This document shows, in pieces, positions 37,771 through 46,709 of a DNA stretch of 64,000 nucleotides. Below the pieces are notes generated by a model that was given only the letters and a program-made list of their open reading frames with translations, had not been told where the DNA came from and did no database searches. The position numbers and the translations under genes were made by a program. The first letter of the stretch is position 1. The number at the start of each line of letters is the position of its first letter. This stretch comes from Crocinitomicaceae bacterium (GTDB lineage Bacteria > Bacteroidota > Bacteroidia > Flavobacteriales_D > Crocinitomicaceae): the NCBI GenBank assembly GCA_024639405.1, contig JAHEIL010000046.1, positions 50,940-114,939 on the forward strand. Direction: 5' to 3'.

Positions 37771-40047
37771 TTAAGCTATTGAAACAATAGCTTTCTCACC
37801 AATCGCTAAACTAGTTTCTTTGTTGTAGATTGTAAATACTAATTCTTTATCTCCTTTATTTTCAATCGAAATTTCTTTCCCTATTGAAAGCGTAATTGGT
37901 TGGTTTTTATAAAAGATATTGAATGAATACGATTTCCATTGTGTTGGAATAATTGGATTCATTTCCAAGCCTTTTTCAGTGATTCTGATTCCAGCCATTC
38001 CTTCAACTATACTCATCCATGTTCCGGCCATACTTGTAATGTGTAAACCTTCTGCAACTTCACGGTTGTAATCGTCTAAATCTAATCGAGAAGTTCTTAA
38101 ATACAATTTATAAGCACGCTCTTTATCTCCAATTTTTGCTGCTAAAATCGAGTGAATACAAGGAGAAAGTGACGATTCATGAACTGTTTTCGGTTCGTAA
38201 AAATTAAAATTGTCCTTAATTTCATCCATTGAAAATTGTTCTTCAAACAAGTATATCCCTTGTAATACATCCGCTTGCTTGATAAACACAGAACGCAAAA
38301 TACGATCCCACGACCAATGTTGATTGATCGGACGTTCGTTATCAGGTAACTCATCTGCATTCATCAACACTTTATCCATGAAATTATCTTGTTGCAAGAA
38401 GACATTCGTGTTTTCTAATTTAGGCAAATAGACTTTATCAATGATGTTTAACCATTCTTCACGTTCTCCATTTCTCAATAAAGGTGATTTGTGATTCAAT
38501 TTCTCTTCAACTTCAAGCGTGTACGTTAAACACCATTTTGCTAAATAGTTGGTATACCAGTTATTGTTTACGTTGTTTTCATATTCATTTGGACCTGTAA
38601 CTCCCAACATTACAAACTGTTGTTTGGCTTCCGACCAGTTGAATCGTTGCGCCCAAAAACGAGCAATTCCTACTAAAACATGACGCCCAAAATCAGCCAC
38701 ATATTCCCAATCGTCCGTATGACGTATATAATTGTAAATAGCAAAGGCTATGGCTCCATTTCTATGAATTTCTTCAAAAGTAATTTCCCACTCGTTGTGA
38801 CATTCTTCACCGTTCATGGTTACCATTGGATACAAGGCTGCACCGTCTTTAAATCCTAATTTTGCTGCATTTTCAATCGCTTTATCCAATTGATTGTATC
38901 GGTATTTCAACAACTGACGAGAAACAGCTTGAGGTGCAGTTTTCAAGAAGAACGGAATACAATATGCTTCTGTATCCCAATAAGTTGCACCACCGTATTT
39001 TTCACCTGTAAACCCTTTTGGTCCAATGTTTAATTTAGCGTTATTTCCAGTATACGTTTGGTACAAATGAAAAATATTAAAACGAATAGCTTGTTGTGCT
39101 GATTTATCTCCTTCAATAATGACATCTGCATTTTTCCAAATTTCGTCCCACGCTTTCACGTGATCTGCATAAATCGCATCAAATCCAGCTCTGTATGCTT
39201 CTGTAACTTCGTTGATAGCTGCGGCAACTGTATTAAATTCAGAATGATTTATTGTTGAAGTAACAGCTACATATTTTTTTAACGTATAAGTAGTTCCTTG
39301 TTTTAAAAAATGTTCAAAATGATTGTCCACATACAACGTTTCTGCTTTAGTATTGGGGTGAATTTCCAATAACTGGTCATTTTCCCAAAAAGAAAAACGC
39401 ATAGCAGTTGCTGTTAAAAAATTAGTTTTTTTAGTTCGCGCGCTAACTACACCTTTGCGGTCACCAACTCTTTGCGCATCTGCTTCCCAAAAGAATTCAT
39501 CGTAATTTGAATCAGCATTCGTAACATTACCATCTAAGTAAGGCGTAAAGGATACATTTCCAGAGAAATTTAAGGGTGTAATTGAATAACGAATCGCTGC
39601 AATTTCTTGGTTGTGCATTGAACAGAAACGAACAGAAACCACTTCAATTTCTTTATTATTAGATAATTGAACTCTGAATTTACGTGTTAGCGTACTTGTT
39701 TTCATATCCAATTCACGGTAAAAAGATTTAATTTGACACGTAGCCAAATCCAATTTTACCCCATCTATTTCAATGAATATTCCGATCCAATTCGTAGCAT
39801 TTAATACTTTCGCAAAGTATTCTGGGTATCCATTCTTCCACCATCCAACACGTGTTTTATCTGGATAATAAACACCACCAACATAACTTCCTTGTAATGT
39901 TTTACCAGAATAAGCCTCTTCAAAATTAGCACGCTGACCAAATGATCCGTTTCCAATTGAGAAAATACTCTCTGCTTGTTCTTGTTTTGCAGGATCGAAG
40001 CTGTTTTCGATCAATTTCCATTCGTCTATTTCAAATAAATTAAGCAT
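37771..40047 (-). CDS. GH65 maltose phosphorylase
   Basis: Cytoplasmic phosphorolysis of maltose to glucose and beta-glucose 1-phosphate. The 758-residue protein has the GH65 N-terminal beta-sandwich (SIFSIGNGSFGQRANFEE) and the (alpha/alpha)6 barrel with YWDTEAYCIPFFL and the catalytic acid region NGEECHNEWEITFEE (about 405-420). Late HESSLSPCIHSILAAKIGD is also diagnostic. It overlaps the beta-phosphoglucomutase gene by eight bases, and that enzyme uses exactly its product. Trehalose or kojibiose phosphorylase activity cannot be fully excluded from sequence, but the amylase and maltose-carrier context favours maltose. Confidence 0.93.
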   Translation of the reverse strand: MLNLFEIDEWKLIENSFDPAKQEQAESIFSIGNGSFGQRANFEEAYSGKTLQGSYVGGVYYPDKTRVGWWKNGYPEYFAKVLNATNWIGIFIEIDGVKLDLATCQIKSFYRELDMKTSTLTRKFRVQLSNNKEIEVVSVRFCSMHNQEIAAIRYSITPLNFSGNVSFTPYLDGNVTNADSNYDEFFWEADAQRVGDRKGVVSARTKKTNFLTATAMRFSFWENDQLLEIHPNTKAETLYVDNHFEHFLKQGTTYTLKKYVAVTSTINHSEFNTVAAAINEVTEAYRAGFDAIYADHVKAWDEIWKNADVIIEGDKSAQQAIRFNIFHLYQTYTGNNAKLNIGPKGFTGEKYGGATYWDTEAYCIPFFLKTAPQAVSRQLLKYRYNQLDKAIENAAKLGFKDGAALYPMVTMNGEECHNEWEITFEEIHRNGAIAFAIYNYIRHTDDWEYVADFGRHVLVGIARFWAQRFNWSEAKQQFVMLGVTGPNEYENNVNNNWYTNYLAKWCLTYTLEVEEKLNHKSPLLRNGEREEWLNIIDKVYLPKLENTNVFLQQDNFMDKVLMNADELPDNERPINQHWSWDRILRSVFIKQADVLQGIYLFEEQFSMDEIKDNFNFYEPKTVHESSLSPCIHSILAAKIGDKERAYKLYLRTSRLDLDDYNREVAEGLHITSMAGTWMSIVEGMAGIRITEKGLEMNPIIPTQWKSYSFNIFYKNQPITLSIGKEISIENKGDKELVFTIYNKETSLAIGEKAIVSIA

Positions 40048-40681
40048 AATCTTCTACATTAAAGTCTAACATTGATGGGATAAATTCTGATGCTTGGTCA
40101 GCAACATGTGGGTTCCCAACTGCAACAACATAAAAACCACCTTTCAAAGCAGCTTCTATTCCACTTTCCGCATCTTCAAAAACAATACAAGAAGCTACTT
40201 CCAATCCTAATTCATGGGCAGCGTTTAAAAATACTTCGGGATGTGGCTTTGGTTGTGCAACACCATTTCCATCAATTATAGCTTCAAAATAATTTGTTAA
40301 CCCCAATTGATTTAAAATGAATCGTGCGTTTTTACTAGATGATCCTATAGCCATTTTAATTCCTTTCGCTTTAGCATCAATTAACAACGCTTTCACGCCA
40401 GGTAAAATATCTTTTTCTGATAAATCAGCGATTGAAGCTAAGTAATGATCATTTTTTTCAAGAATAAGTGCGTCAAAATCGTTGGTAGAAATTTCAACAT
40501 TTCCCATTCTTAAAAGAACTTTCAACGAATCGATTCGTGAAATCCCCTTCAACTGCTCATTTTCTCTTTCTGTAAATGATATTGATAGTTTATCTGCTAT
40601 GGCTTTCCACGACAGAAAATGATTGTGTTCAGTATTTACAATAACACCATCTAAATCAAAAATTAATCCTTTGACCGTCAT
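40040..40681 (-). CDS. pgmB: Beta-phosphoglucomutase
   Basis: HAD-superfamily enzyme converting beta-glucose 1-phosphate, the product of maltose phosphorylase, to glucose 6-phosphate. The nucleophile and acid/base aspartates are in FDLDGVI (residues 8-14). HAD motif II SSS (KMAIGSSSKNARF) and motif III/IV VFEDAESGIEAA follow; the 213-residue length is normal. Its start codon overlaps the stop of the MFS carrier gene by one base (TAATG) and its end overlaps GH65 by eight, showing translational coupling. Confidence 0.94.
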   Translation of the reverse strand: MTVKGLIFDLDGVIVNTEHNHFLSWKAIADKLSISFTERENEQLKGISRIDSLKVLLRMGNVEISTNDFDALILEKNDHYLASIADLSEKDILPGVKALLIDAKAKGIKMAIGSSSKNARFILNQLGLTNYFEAIIDGNGVAQPKPHPEVFLNAAHELGLEVASCIVFEDAESGIEAALKGGFYVVAVGNPHVADQASEFIPSMLDFNVEDYA

Positions 40682-42045
40682 TATTTAATTTTAATTCTTA
40701 AAGTAAAAATACACGCTAAAAGCATAAATACACCACCTAAAACGATAGCATAAGCAGCGTTTCCACCAAAAAGGTATTTCACGATTGGGCCTGAAAATAA
40801 GGCGCTAAAAATTTGTGGTAAAGTGATAAAGAAATTAAAAATCCCCATAAAAACACCCATTCTTTCAGAAGGAATAACGCCTGCTAACATGGCATATGGC
40901 ATTGCTAAAATACTTGCCCAAGCAATACCAATAAATAGCATTGGTAAAATCATTGCTGTTTTATTTGGCATAAAGAACATTAAGACCAATCCTAATCCGC
41001 CCATCAACAATGCTAAAGCGTGTGTTTTTGATCGACCAAATTTCTTTGCAATCAATGGAATGAAAAAAGCAAAAATGGCTGAAATTCCATTGTAAATTCC
41101 AAATAAAATACCTACCCAATCACCCAAATCTTCACTTAGTTTCAATTGATTTTTTAACGTTAAATCATTCGGATTGATGGCTAAACCAGCTTTTATAGCA
41201 TCCATTGTTGGAAGATTGTAAGTGTGTTCACGCAAAGCTGTTGTGGTATAAACCCACATACAAAACAAGCCGAACCAAGAGAAGAATTGAACTAAGCCTA
41301 ATTTCCACATTGCTGCAGGAATTTTGAATTTTTCCTTCGTGCGCTCTTCGCTTACAATACCCATTTGAATTCTTTCTTCAGGCGAATATTCTTTTGTTTT
41401 GAAAATGGTCCATAAAATCGCAAGCATAAAAATAGCTGCACCGATGTAGAAAGAATAAATCACATTTGGTTGCACTTTTACACCTGATAAGTTATTTGGA
41501 ACATTGAATACATTGTTTAAAATCCAAGGCATGAAGGAACCAACAACTGCTCCAATTCCAATTAAAGCAGTTTGAATTGAAAACCCTTTTGTGTTTTGAT
41601 TATCTGGTAAATTGTCCGCTACCAATGCTCTAAAAGGTTCCATTGAAATGTTAAAAGATGCATCCATCAACATTAAGAATCCAGCACCCACTAATAAAGC
41701 TGGAAAATATGCTGTGAAATTGTCCGCATTTGGCAATAAAATCAACGCGATGCAAGCAAATAATGCTCCTACAAAAAAGAAAGGTTTTCTACGGCCAAAT
41801 CTTTTCGACCATGTTCTGTCGCTCCAATAACCAATAATAGGTTGTACAATTAAACCGGTTAGCGGAGCTACCAACCAAAACCATGACAAACTTTCAACAT
41901 TTGCGCCAAGATCAGTTAATATTCTACTTGCATTTCCATTTTGCAAAGCAAAGCCCATTTGAATTCCTAAGAATCCAAAACTCATGTTCCAAATTTGCCA
42001 AAAAGAAAGCTGCTTTTTTGAACTTTTTAGTGTTTCAGTAGCCAT
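40681..42045 (-). CDS. MFS maltose/disaccharide transporter (SLC45-like, MalT type)
   Basis: Inner-membrane sugar carrier of 454 residues with about twelve transmembrane segments. The opening FWQIWNMSFGFLGIQMGFALQNGNASRIL and the loop GYWSDRTWSKRFGRRKPFFFVGA are highly characteristic of the GPH/SLC45-like maltose and sucrose transporters of Bacteroidota. It would import maltose or short maltodextrins released by the two amylases. No SusC/SusD pair is present, so outer-membrane entry must use another channel. It lies between the GH13 and pgmB genes in the same operon. Confidence 0.9.
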   Translation of the reverse strand: MATETLKSSKKQLSFWQIWNMSFGFLGIQMGFALQNGNASRILTDLGANVESLSWFWLVAPLTGLIVQPIIGYWSDRTWSKRFGRRKPFFFVGALFACIALILLPNADNFTAYFPALLVGAGFLMLMDASFNISMEPFRALVADNLPDNQNTKGFSIQTALIGIGAVVGSFMPWILNNVFNVPNNLSGVKVQPNVIYSFYIGAAIFMLAILWTIFKTKEYSPEERIQMGIVSEERTKEKFKIPAAMWKLGLVQFFSWFGLFCMWVYTTTALREHTYNLPTMDAIKAGLAINPNDLTLKNQLKLSEDLGDWVGILFGIYNGISAIFAFFIPLIAKKFGRSKTHALALLMGGLGLVLMFFMPNKTAMILPMLFIGIAWASILAMPYAMLAGVIPSERMGVFMGIFNFFITLPQIFSALFSGPIVKYLFGGNAAYAIVLGGVFMLLACIFTLRIKIK

Positions 42046-42059
42046 AGTAGTCGCATTGA

Positions 42060-43409
42060 TTATTTATAGTAAACTTTGTATTCCCATGGAGCTAATTCTA
42101 GTTTCAAGTTAGCTGTTAGTGAAGTTGATTTTTCTGAAAACAAGTCAATATAATTTCCTGAAATTGCTTTTTCCGTTACATTTATTTTTTGTTTAGTTCG
42201 TGACATGTTAATGACAACTAATACTTTTTTTCCATTTTTTTCACGAGAAAAAACTAAGACATTTTTTTCTTTTTCAGGACTTAATAATTGGATTTTAGCA
42301 CCAAAATCTCCCGCCCACAAGGCTTCATTCGTTTGGTGTAATTTCAATAATTTTTCGTAAAACTTTGATAATTCTAAATTGCTCCAATCAATGGTATCTT
42401 TGTCAAAAAAGCGCAATCTCTTTTCTAAACTTGCTTCTTGTCCATTGTAAACCAAAGGCATGCCTTCAAAAGTCGCTGCTAAAACAGCCATAGCAAAACG
42501 CGCTTCACCCATTCGCTCTTTTTCAGAACCATTCCATGAATTCTCATCGTGATTTGAAGTAAATTGCATTCTAAAAGCTGCACTTGGGAATTTTGCATTT
42601 TCTTTTGTGATGTATGATCTTAATGAATCTAAATTCCCTTTTCCTTGAGCGATGTCGTTTAATAAATGATGAAATGTCCAACCATAAGACATGTCAAAAG
42701 CATTATAATGATGCGCTGGATTTTCTGCTTCAGCTAACATAAATACAGGTTTAATTGCATCTAACTCAATACGTATTTTATTCCAAAAATCTAATGGCAC
42801 CCAATCAGCAACATCACATCGGTATCCATCAATATCAAACACTTGAACCCAATATTTCATTGCTTCAATCATTTCATAGCGCATTTTCTCATTGTCGTAA
42901 TTCAAATCTGCAACATCCCACCAATCAGTACCAATTGTCGGTTGAACATTTCCTAAAGAATCTAAAGTATAATAATCTTTATGTCCTTGATTGATCCATT
43001 TGCTATCCGGAGAAGTATGATTGGCAACCCAGTCAACAATTACATTTAATCCTAGTTCATGTGCTTTAATGACAAATGTTTTAAAATCCTCTTTGGTTCC
43101 AAATTCAGGGTTTAATTCCGTATAATCTTGAACAGCATAGTAGCTTCCTAAAGAACCTTTTCTATTTAACTTACCAATTGGATTGATGGGCATTAACCAT
43201 AAAATATCAACACCCATTTTTTTCAAACGCGGCAAGTGAGCTTCCATTGCTTTAAATGTTCCTTCTGGAGTAAATTGGCGAACATTTACTTCATAAATTG
43301 TGGCATTTTTAGCCCAATTCGGTGTGATAACTCTAACTTTTTCATCGTTTTGAGCAACACTCATCATCGCTGAAAAAATGACTACAAATAATAAGTTAAT
43401 TTTTTTCAT
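42060..43409 (-). CDS. Periplasmic or lipid-free GH13 alpha-amylase
   Basis: A 449-residue GH13 enzyme with signal peptide MKKINLLFVVIFSAMMSVAQ and no T9SS domain, so it probably stays in the periplasm. The conserved regions are DWVANH, GYRCDVAD with nucleophile Asp (about 195), LAEAENP with acid Glu (about 225) and SNHDENSW (about 287). The start at 43409 is preferred to one at 43475, which would overlap the kinase gene and spoil the signal peptide. It likely cuts maltodextrins to maltose for the adjacent carrier. Confidence 0.92.
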   Translation of the reverse strand: MKKINLLFVVIFSAMMSVAQNDEKVRVITPNWAKNATIYEVNVRQFTPEGTFKAMEAHLPRLKKMGVDILWLMPINPIGKLNRKGSLGSYYAVQDYTELNPEFGTKEDFKTFVIKAHELGLNVIVDWVANHTSPDSKWINQGHKDYYTLDSLGNVQPTIGTDWWDVADLNYDNEKMRYEMIEAMKYWVQVFDIDGYRCDVADWVPLDFWNKIRIELDAIKPVFMLAEAENPAHHYNAFDMSYGWTFHHLLNDIAQGKGNLDSLRSYITKENAKFPSAAFRMQFTSNHDENSWNGSEKERMGEARFAMAVLAATFEGMPLVYNGQEASLEKRLRFFDKDTIDWSNLELSKFYEKLLKLHQTNEALWAGDFGAKIQLLSPEKEKNVLVFSREKNGKKVLVVINMSRTKQKINVTEKAISGNYIDLFSEKSTSLTANLKLELAPWEYKVYYK

Positions 43410-43422
43410 CTTTTTTTTTGTT

Positions 43423-44280
43423 TTAATTGATTTTTTCAATGATGTGTTTTTCATGAAAACGCACCAATCCATCAATAGGTTTTTGAATGGTATTTCCTAA
43501 ATTTACTTCAAATATTTCACAAGCAGCTTTTAATTCATCGTGAAACAATGCCGCTATAGAGCCAACAAAATGAACTTTTACATCTTTGTAATTGGGATAA
43601 CAGCAAACATGCACATCTATGAATTGTTTGAACCCTTTAAATACCATGTCTTTGATATAAGAATCAGAAGCAAACTTAACTATGAATGGCATAAAAGAAG
43701 CTAAATATACATTGGCATTCGGTTGCATGTATACACTATCAACGATCTGGTCTTTCGTTAATTTCGTTTCTTCGAAAAATGCTTGTTGAATGTGATCTGG
43801 TAGGCGTTTGTATAAGTAATTAGACAATAATTGTTTTCCAAAATAGGTTCCACTCCCTTCATCACCCAATACATATCCCAAAGCAGGAACTACTTCTGAA
43901 ACTTCATTTCCATCAAAATAACATGAATTTGAACCCGTTCCAATGATGCAAGAAATGGCAGGCGAACCTTCGTATGTTGCGTAAGCACATGCTTTTAAAT
44001 CGTGGTCAACTAAAATCGATGCATTAGCAAACGCCTTTTGCAATCCATTTACAATTATTTGATTCAAAGCATCTGATGAGCAACCAGCTCCATAGAAATA
44101 AACATGCTCAATTTTTGCTCTAATTTCATTTAACCCTTCATTTTCACATACCGCGTTGTAAACAATTTCTTCCGAATGAAAATAAGGATTCAAACCCATC
44201 GTGGAAAAAATTTGTTGTTTAGTGTCGGATAAAAGTACCCAATCACTCTTTGTAGAACCACTATCAACTACTAAAATCAT
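43423..44280 (-). CDS. BadF/BadG-type sugar kinase (annotated family: N-acetylglucosamine kinase)
   Basis: Actin-fold kinase of 285 residues. The phosphate-1 motif is VDSGSTKSDW (5-14), with a SCIIGTGSNSCYFDG phosphate-2 motif and the LGDEGSGTYFGK loop that marks the BadF/BadG/BcrA family including GlcNAc kinases. It is the first gene of the maltose operon, and maltose phosphorolysis leaves free glucose, so its real role here may be glucokinase; no other glucose kinase is in the locus. It is divergent from the regulator gene, across a candidate operator. Confidence 0.85.
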   Translation of the reverse strand: MILVVDSGSTKSDWVLLSDTKQQIFSTMGLNPYFHSEEIVYNAVCENEGLNEIRAKIEHVYFYGAGCSSDALNQIIVNGLQKAFANASILVDHDLKACAYATYEGSPAISCIIGTGSNSCYFDGNEVSEVVPALGYVLGDEGSGTYFGKQLLSNYLYKRLPDHIQQAFFEETKLTKDQIVDSVYMQPNANVYLASFMPFIVKFASDSYIKDMVFKGFKQFIDVHVCCYPNYKDVKVHFVGSIAALFHDELKAACEIFEVNLGNTIQKPIDGLVRFHEKHIIEKIN

Positions 44281-44306
44281 AAGCTTTTTATTCTAAAAAA
44301 TGTCTT

Positions 44307-44323
44307 TGTGTCAATTGTACACT
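44307..44323. promoter_or_regulatory. Candidate operator between the maltose operon and the Nudix-type regulator
   Basis: TGTGTCAATTGTACACT fits AGnGTCAAnTTGACnCT at 11 of 14 fixed positions. It lies in the divergent promoter region, its last base being the first base of the regulator's -33 TTTG, and overlapping a -7-like TACAATTG of the leftward operon. Confidence 0.5.
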
Positions 44324-44355
44324 TTGCGAATATATAAATTTCTTTTTTACCTTTG
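44323..44355 (+). promoter_or_regulatory. Promoter of the NrtR-family regulator gene
   Basis: TTTG (44323-44326) and TACCTTTG (44348-44355) are separated by 21 bases, a full Bacteroidota consensus. Transcription should begin a few bases after 44355, at about the ATG at 44359, so the mRNA is predicted to be leaderless. Confidence 0.65.
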
Positions 44356-44358
44356 TAT

Positions 44359-45102
44359 ATGCAATCGAAAAATAAGCATGAGGTAAACCCACGAATATCT
44401 GCTGATTGTGTGATATTCGGTTTTGATTTCAACCAGTTACGCGTGTTACTGATTGAGCGATCTGCCGTTGAAAATGTTCCGTCAATGATGGCGTTACCTG
44501 GCGATTTAATCTATGAAGAAGAAAACATAGACACGGCAGCTAGTCGTGTTTTGAAAGAGTTGACTGGATTAGAAGAAATTTATTTGGAACAAGTTGGTGC
44601 TTTTGGTGATCCAGATCGTTTGAATAAAAAAAATGATCAATTATGGTTAAAAGCTGTTCGTCAAGATCCAGATGCACGCGTTATTACAATTGCATATTAT
44701 TCATTGGTGAATTTAGATAACTATTCACCGCAAGCATCTTCTTTTGCAAAGTCTGCAACTTGGATGTTAGTTGATGATATCCAAGAATTAGCATTTGATC
44801 ATGCTGAAATTGTAAAAGCAGCACTTAAAAAATTAAAAGATAAAATCATTACGCAGCCTATTGGTTTCAATTTATTGCCAGAGAAATTTACACTATCACA
44901 ATTACATCGTTTATATGAATCAATTTTAGGTAGAGATTTAGATAAACGAAATTTTAGACGTAAAATGCTAAAATTAAAATTGGTCGAAAGTTTAGATGAA
45001 AAACAAGAAGGTGTTCCGCATAAACCATCGCAATACTTCAAGTTTAATGAGGAAAATTATAACAAACTCATTGAAAATGGCTACGATAATTTTGGGTTTT
45101 AA
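44359..45102 (+). CDS. NrtR-family transcriptional regulator (Nudix-like sensor plus winged helix)
   Basis: A 247-residue protein with an N-terminal Nudix-fold domain (about 10-150) and a C-terminal winged helix-turn-helix (FTLSQLHRLYESILGRDLDKRNFRRKML). The Nudix box is degenerate: GDLIYEEE...RVLKELTGL has V and L where catalysis needs acidic residues, so it is likely a ligand sensor rather than a hydrolase, as in NrtR and in the AraR-type regulators of Bacteroides. A TTG at 44353 could also start the frame but lies in the -7 element, so the ATG at 44359 is chosen. Position between the maltose operon and zwf operon suggests it controls both. Confidence 0.87.
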   Translation: MQSKNKHEVNPRISADCVIFGFDFNQLRVLLIERSAVENVPSMMALPGDLIYEEENIDTAASRVLKELTGLEEIYLEQVGAFGDPDRLNKKNDQLWLKAVRQDPDARVITIAYYSLVNLDNYSPQASSFAKSATWMLVDDIQELAFDHAEIVKAALKKLKDKIITQPIGFNLLPEKFTLSQLHRLYESILGRDLDKRNFRRKMLKLKLVESLDEKQEGVPHKPSQYFKFNEENYNKLIENGYDNFGF

Positions 45103-45154
45103 TCCATTTTTTTAAGTTCCCAAGTTAACAAAACGTTATTTTATTTGTTTACTT

Positions 45155-45171
45155 AGTGTAAATTTGACATA
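45155..45171. promoter_or_regulatory. Candidate operator upstream of zwf, site 1
   Basis: AGTGTAAATTTGACATA matches AGnGTCAAnTTGACnCT except for one inner base and the last two. It lies just upstream of the TATATTTG -7 element at 45179-45186. Confidence 0.5.
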
Positions 45172-45178
45172 AAGCTTG

Positions 45179-45186
45179 TATATTTG
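45179..45186 (+). promoter_or_regulatory. -7 element TATATTTG of the zwf operon
   Basis: TATATTTG fits TAnnTTTG and lies between the two candidate operators at 45155-45171 and 45187-45203. No TTTG occurs at the usual -33 spacing, which would fit a promoter needing or blocked by a regulator. Confidence 0.45.
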
Positions 45187-45203
45187 ATTTTCAAATTGAC
45201 AAC
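45187..45203. promoter_or_regulatory. Candidate operator upstream of zwf, site 2
   Basis: The core TCAA-A-TTGAC is intact; the outer bases differ from the consensus. Its centre is 32 bases, about three helical turns, from that of site 1, on the other side of the -7 element. Confidence 0.4.
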
Positions 45204-45218
45204 AAACACGTACTTACT

Positions 45219-46709
45219 ATGGGTCAAGATAAAAAAAATCTGAAAGTAATTAAGCCATTTAATGCAGTAATCTTTGGTGGTGATGGCGACTTGGCGATGC
45301 GCAAAATTTATCCAGCATTGTTTCACCGTTTTGTCGACAAACAATTAAATGTTGACTTCAATATCTATGCAATTACCCGCTCGGATAAAAAACATGGGAC
45401 ATTTTACGAACAATTAGAAAAATTTATTTTAAAAACAATTGACTACGAATTAGACCATTCGTTGATTGCTGTTTTTATGAAAAAAATAATTTTGTTGACA
45501 TTGGTTGATCACACAAAAAGTGATTATGAGCCATTAAAAATTGAATTAGAAAAAAATCCAACATACCAAAATGTCTATTACTTATCAACTCCTTCTGATG
45601 CGTTTGGAGATATAGGTGATACGTTAAAATTATGTGGCTTAATCAATCAAAAAAGCAAAGTTGTTCTAGAAAAACCGCTTGGAAACAGTTTGGCTTCATC
45701 ACAAGCAATTCATGCTAAAATAAGTCGATCGTTTACAGAAAATCAAATCTACCGTATAGATCATTACTTAGGCAAAGAAACAGTTCAAAATTTAATGGTC
45801 TTGCGTTTTGCGAATCATTTGTTTGAATATTCATGGAATTCAGAACACATTGATAATGTTCAAATTACGGTTGCTGAAAGCTTAGGTGTAGAAAAACGTG
45901 GTGATTACTACGATCATAGTGGTGCATTATTGGATATGGTTCAAAATCACTTATTGCAATTGGTTTGTTTGATTGGAATGGAGCCTCCTGCTCAATTGGA
46001 TGCGAATTCTGTTCGCAATGAAAAATTGAAAGTGTTGAACTCGCTGCGTTTATTAGATGCGGAATCTGTTTTAACAGATACTGTTAAAGGCCAGTATACA
46101 CGTGGAAAAGTAGATGGTGAACAATTGAATTCTTATTTAGAAGATTTAGAAAAATACGAATCATCAACTGAAACATTTGTGGCGATAAAAGCACATATTG
46201 ATAACTGGAGATGGAAAAATACGCCGTTCTATTTAAGAACAGGTAAACGAATGACCAAACGCTATTCGGAAATTGTGATTACCTTTAAATCAGTGAAACA
46301 CAACGTGTTCCCGATGCAAGGAAATATCCCAGGAAATAAATTGATCATGCGTTTGCAACCAGAAGAGCGAATCGAATTGGTGCAAATGACAAAATTGCCT
46401 GGTCCAGGTGGATACCGCTACCGCCCTATTTCTCTAAAATTGGATTACATGGATTCCTTCCACGAACGTTTTCCAGAAGCTTACGAGCGTTTAATCGTAG
46501 ATGTATTGCGTGGTGAACAAACCTTATTCATGCGTCAAGATGAATTGGAAGCAGCGTGGGTATGGATTGAATCTGTAGTAAATGGCTGGAAAGAAGCCAA
46601 TATGAAAAATATTTTATACGAAGCTGGTTCTTGGGGTCCTGGAGATTTAGTGATGGAAAAAGAACACACGTGGTCGACAAGTACAAAAAGAGATGAAGAA
46701 GGAGTTTAA
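45219..46709 (+). CDS. zwf: Glucose-6-phosphate 1-dehydrogenase
   Basis: Oxidises glucose 6-phosphate to 6-phosphogluconolactone with NADP, the entry step of the oxidative pentose phosphate and Entner-Doudoroff routes. The nucleotide-binding opening is AVIFGGDGDLAMRKIYPAL and the substrate site is RIDHYLGKETVQN (about 183-195), with VVLEKPLG before it. The length of 496 residues is normal. It begins the operon zwf-pgl-edd-eda, fed by glucose 6-phosphate from the neighbouring maltose system. Its upstream region holds two candidate operators. Confidence 0.96.
   Translation: MGQDKKNLKVIKPFNAVIFGGDGDLAMRKIYPALFHRFVDKQLNVDFNIYAITRSDKKHGTFYEQLEKFILKTIDYELDHSLIAVFMKKIILLTLVDHTKSDYEPLKIELEKNPTYQNVYYLSTPSDAFGDIGDTLKLCGLINQKSKVVLEKPLGNSLASSQAIHAKISRSFTENQIYRIDHYLGKETVQNLMVLRFANHLFEYSWNSEHIDNVQITVAESLGVEKRGDYYDHSGALLDMVQNHLLQLVCLIGMEPPAQLDANSVRNEKLKVLNSLRLLDAESVLTDTVKGQYTRGKVDGEQLNSYLEDLEKYESSTETFVAIKAHIDNWRWKNTPFYLRTGKRMTKRYSEIVITFKSVKHNVFPMQGNIPGNKLIMRLQPEERIELVQMTKLPGPGGYRYRPISLKLDYMDSFHERFPEAYERLIVDVLRGEQTLFMRQDELEAAWVWIESVVNGWKEANMKNILYEAGSWGPGDLVMEKEHTWSTSTKRDEEGV

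Noticed and set aside
40681..42045. The MFS carrier as a drug exporter
   Set aside because: The NMSFGFLGIQMGFALQNGN opening and its place between amylase and beta-phosphoglucomutase genes fit a disaccharide importer.
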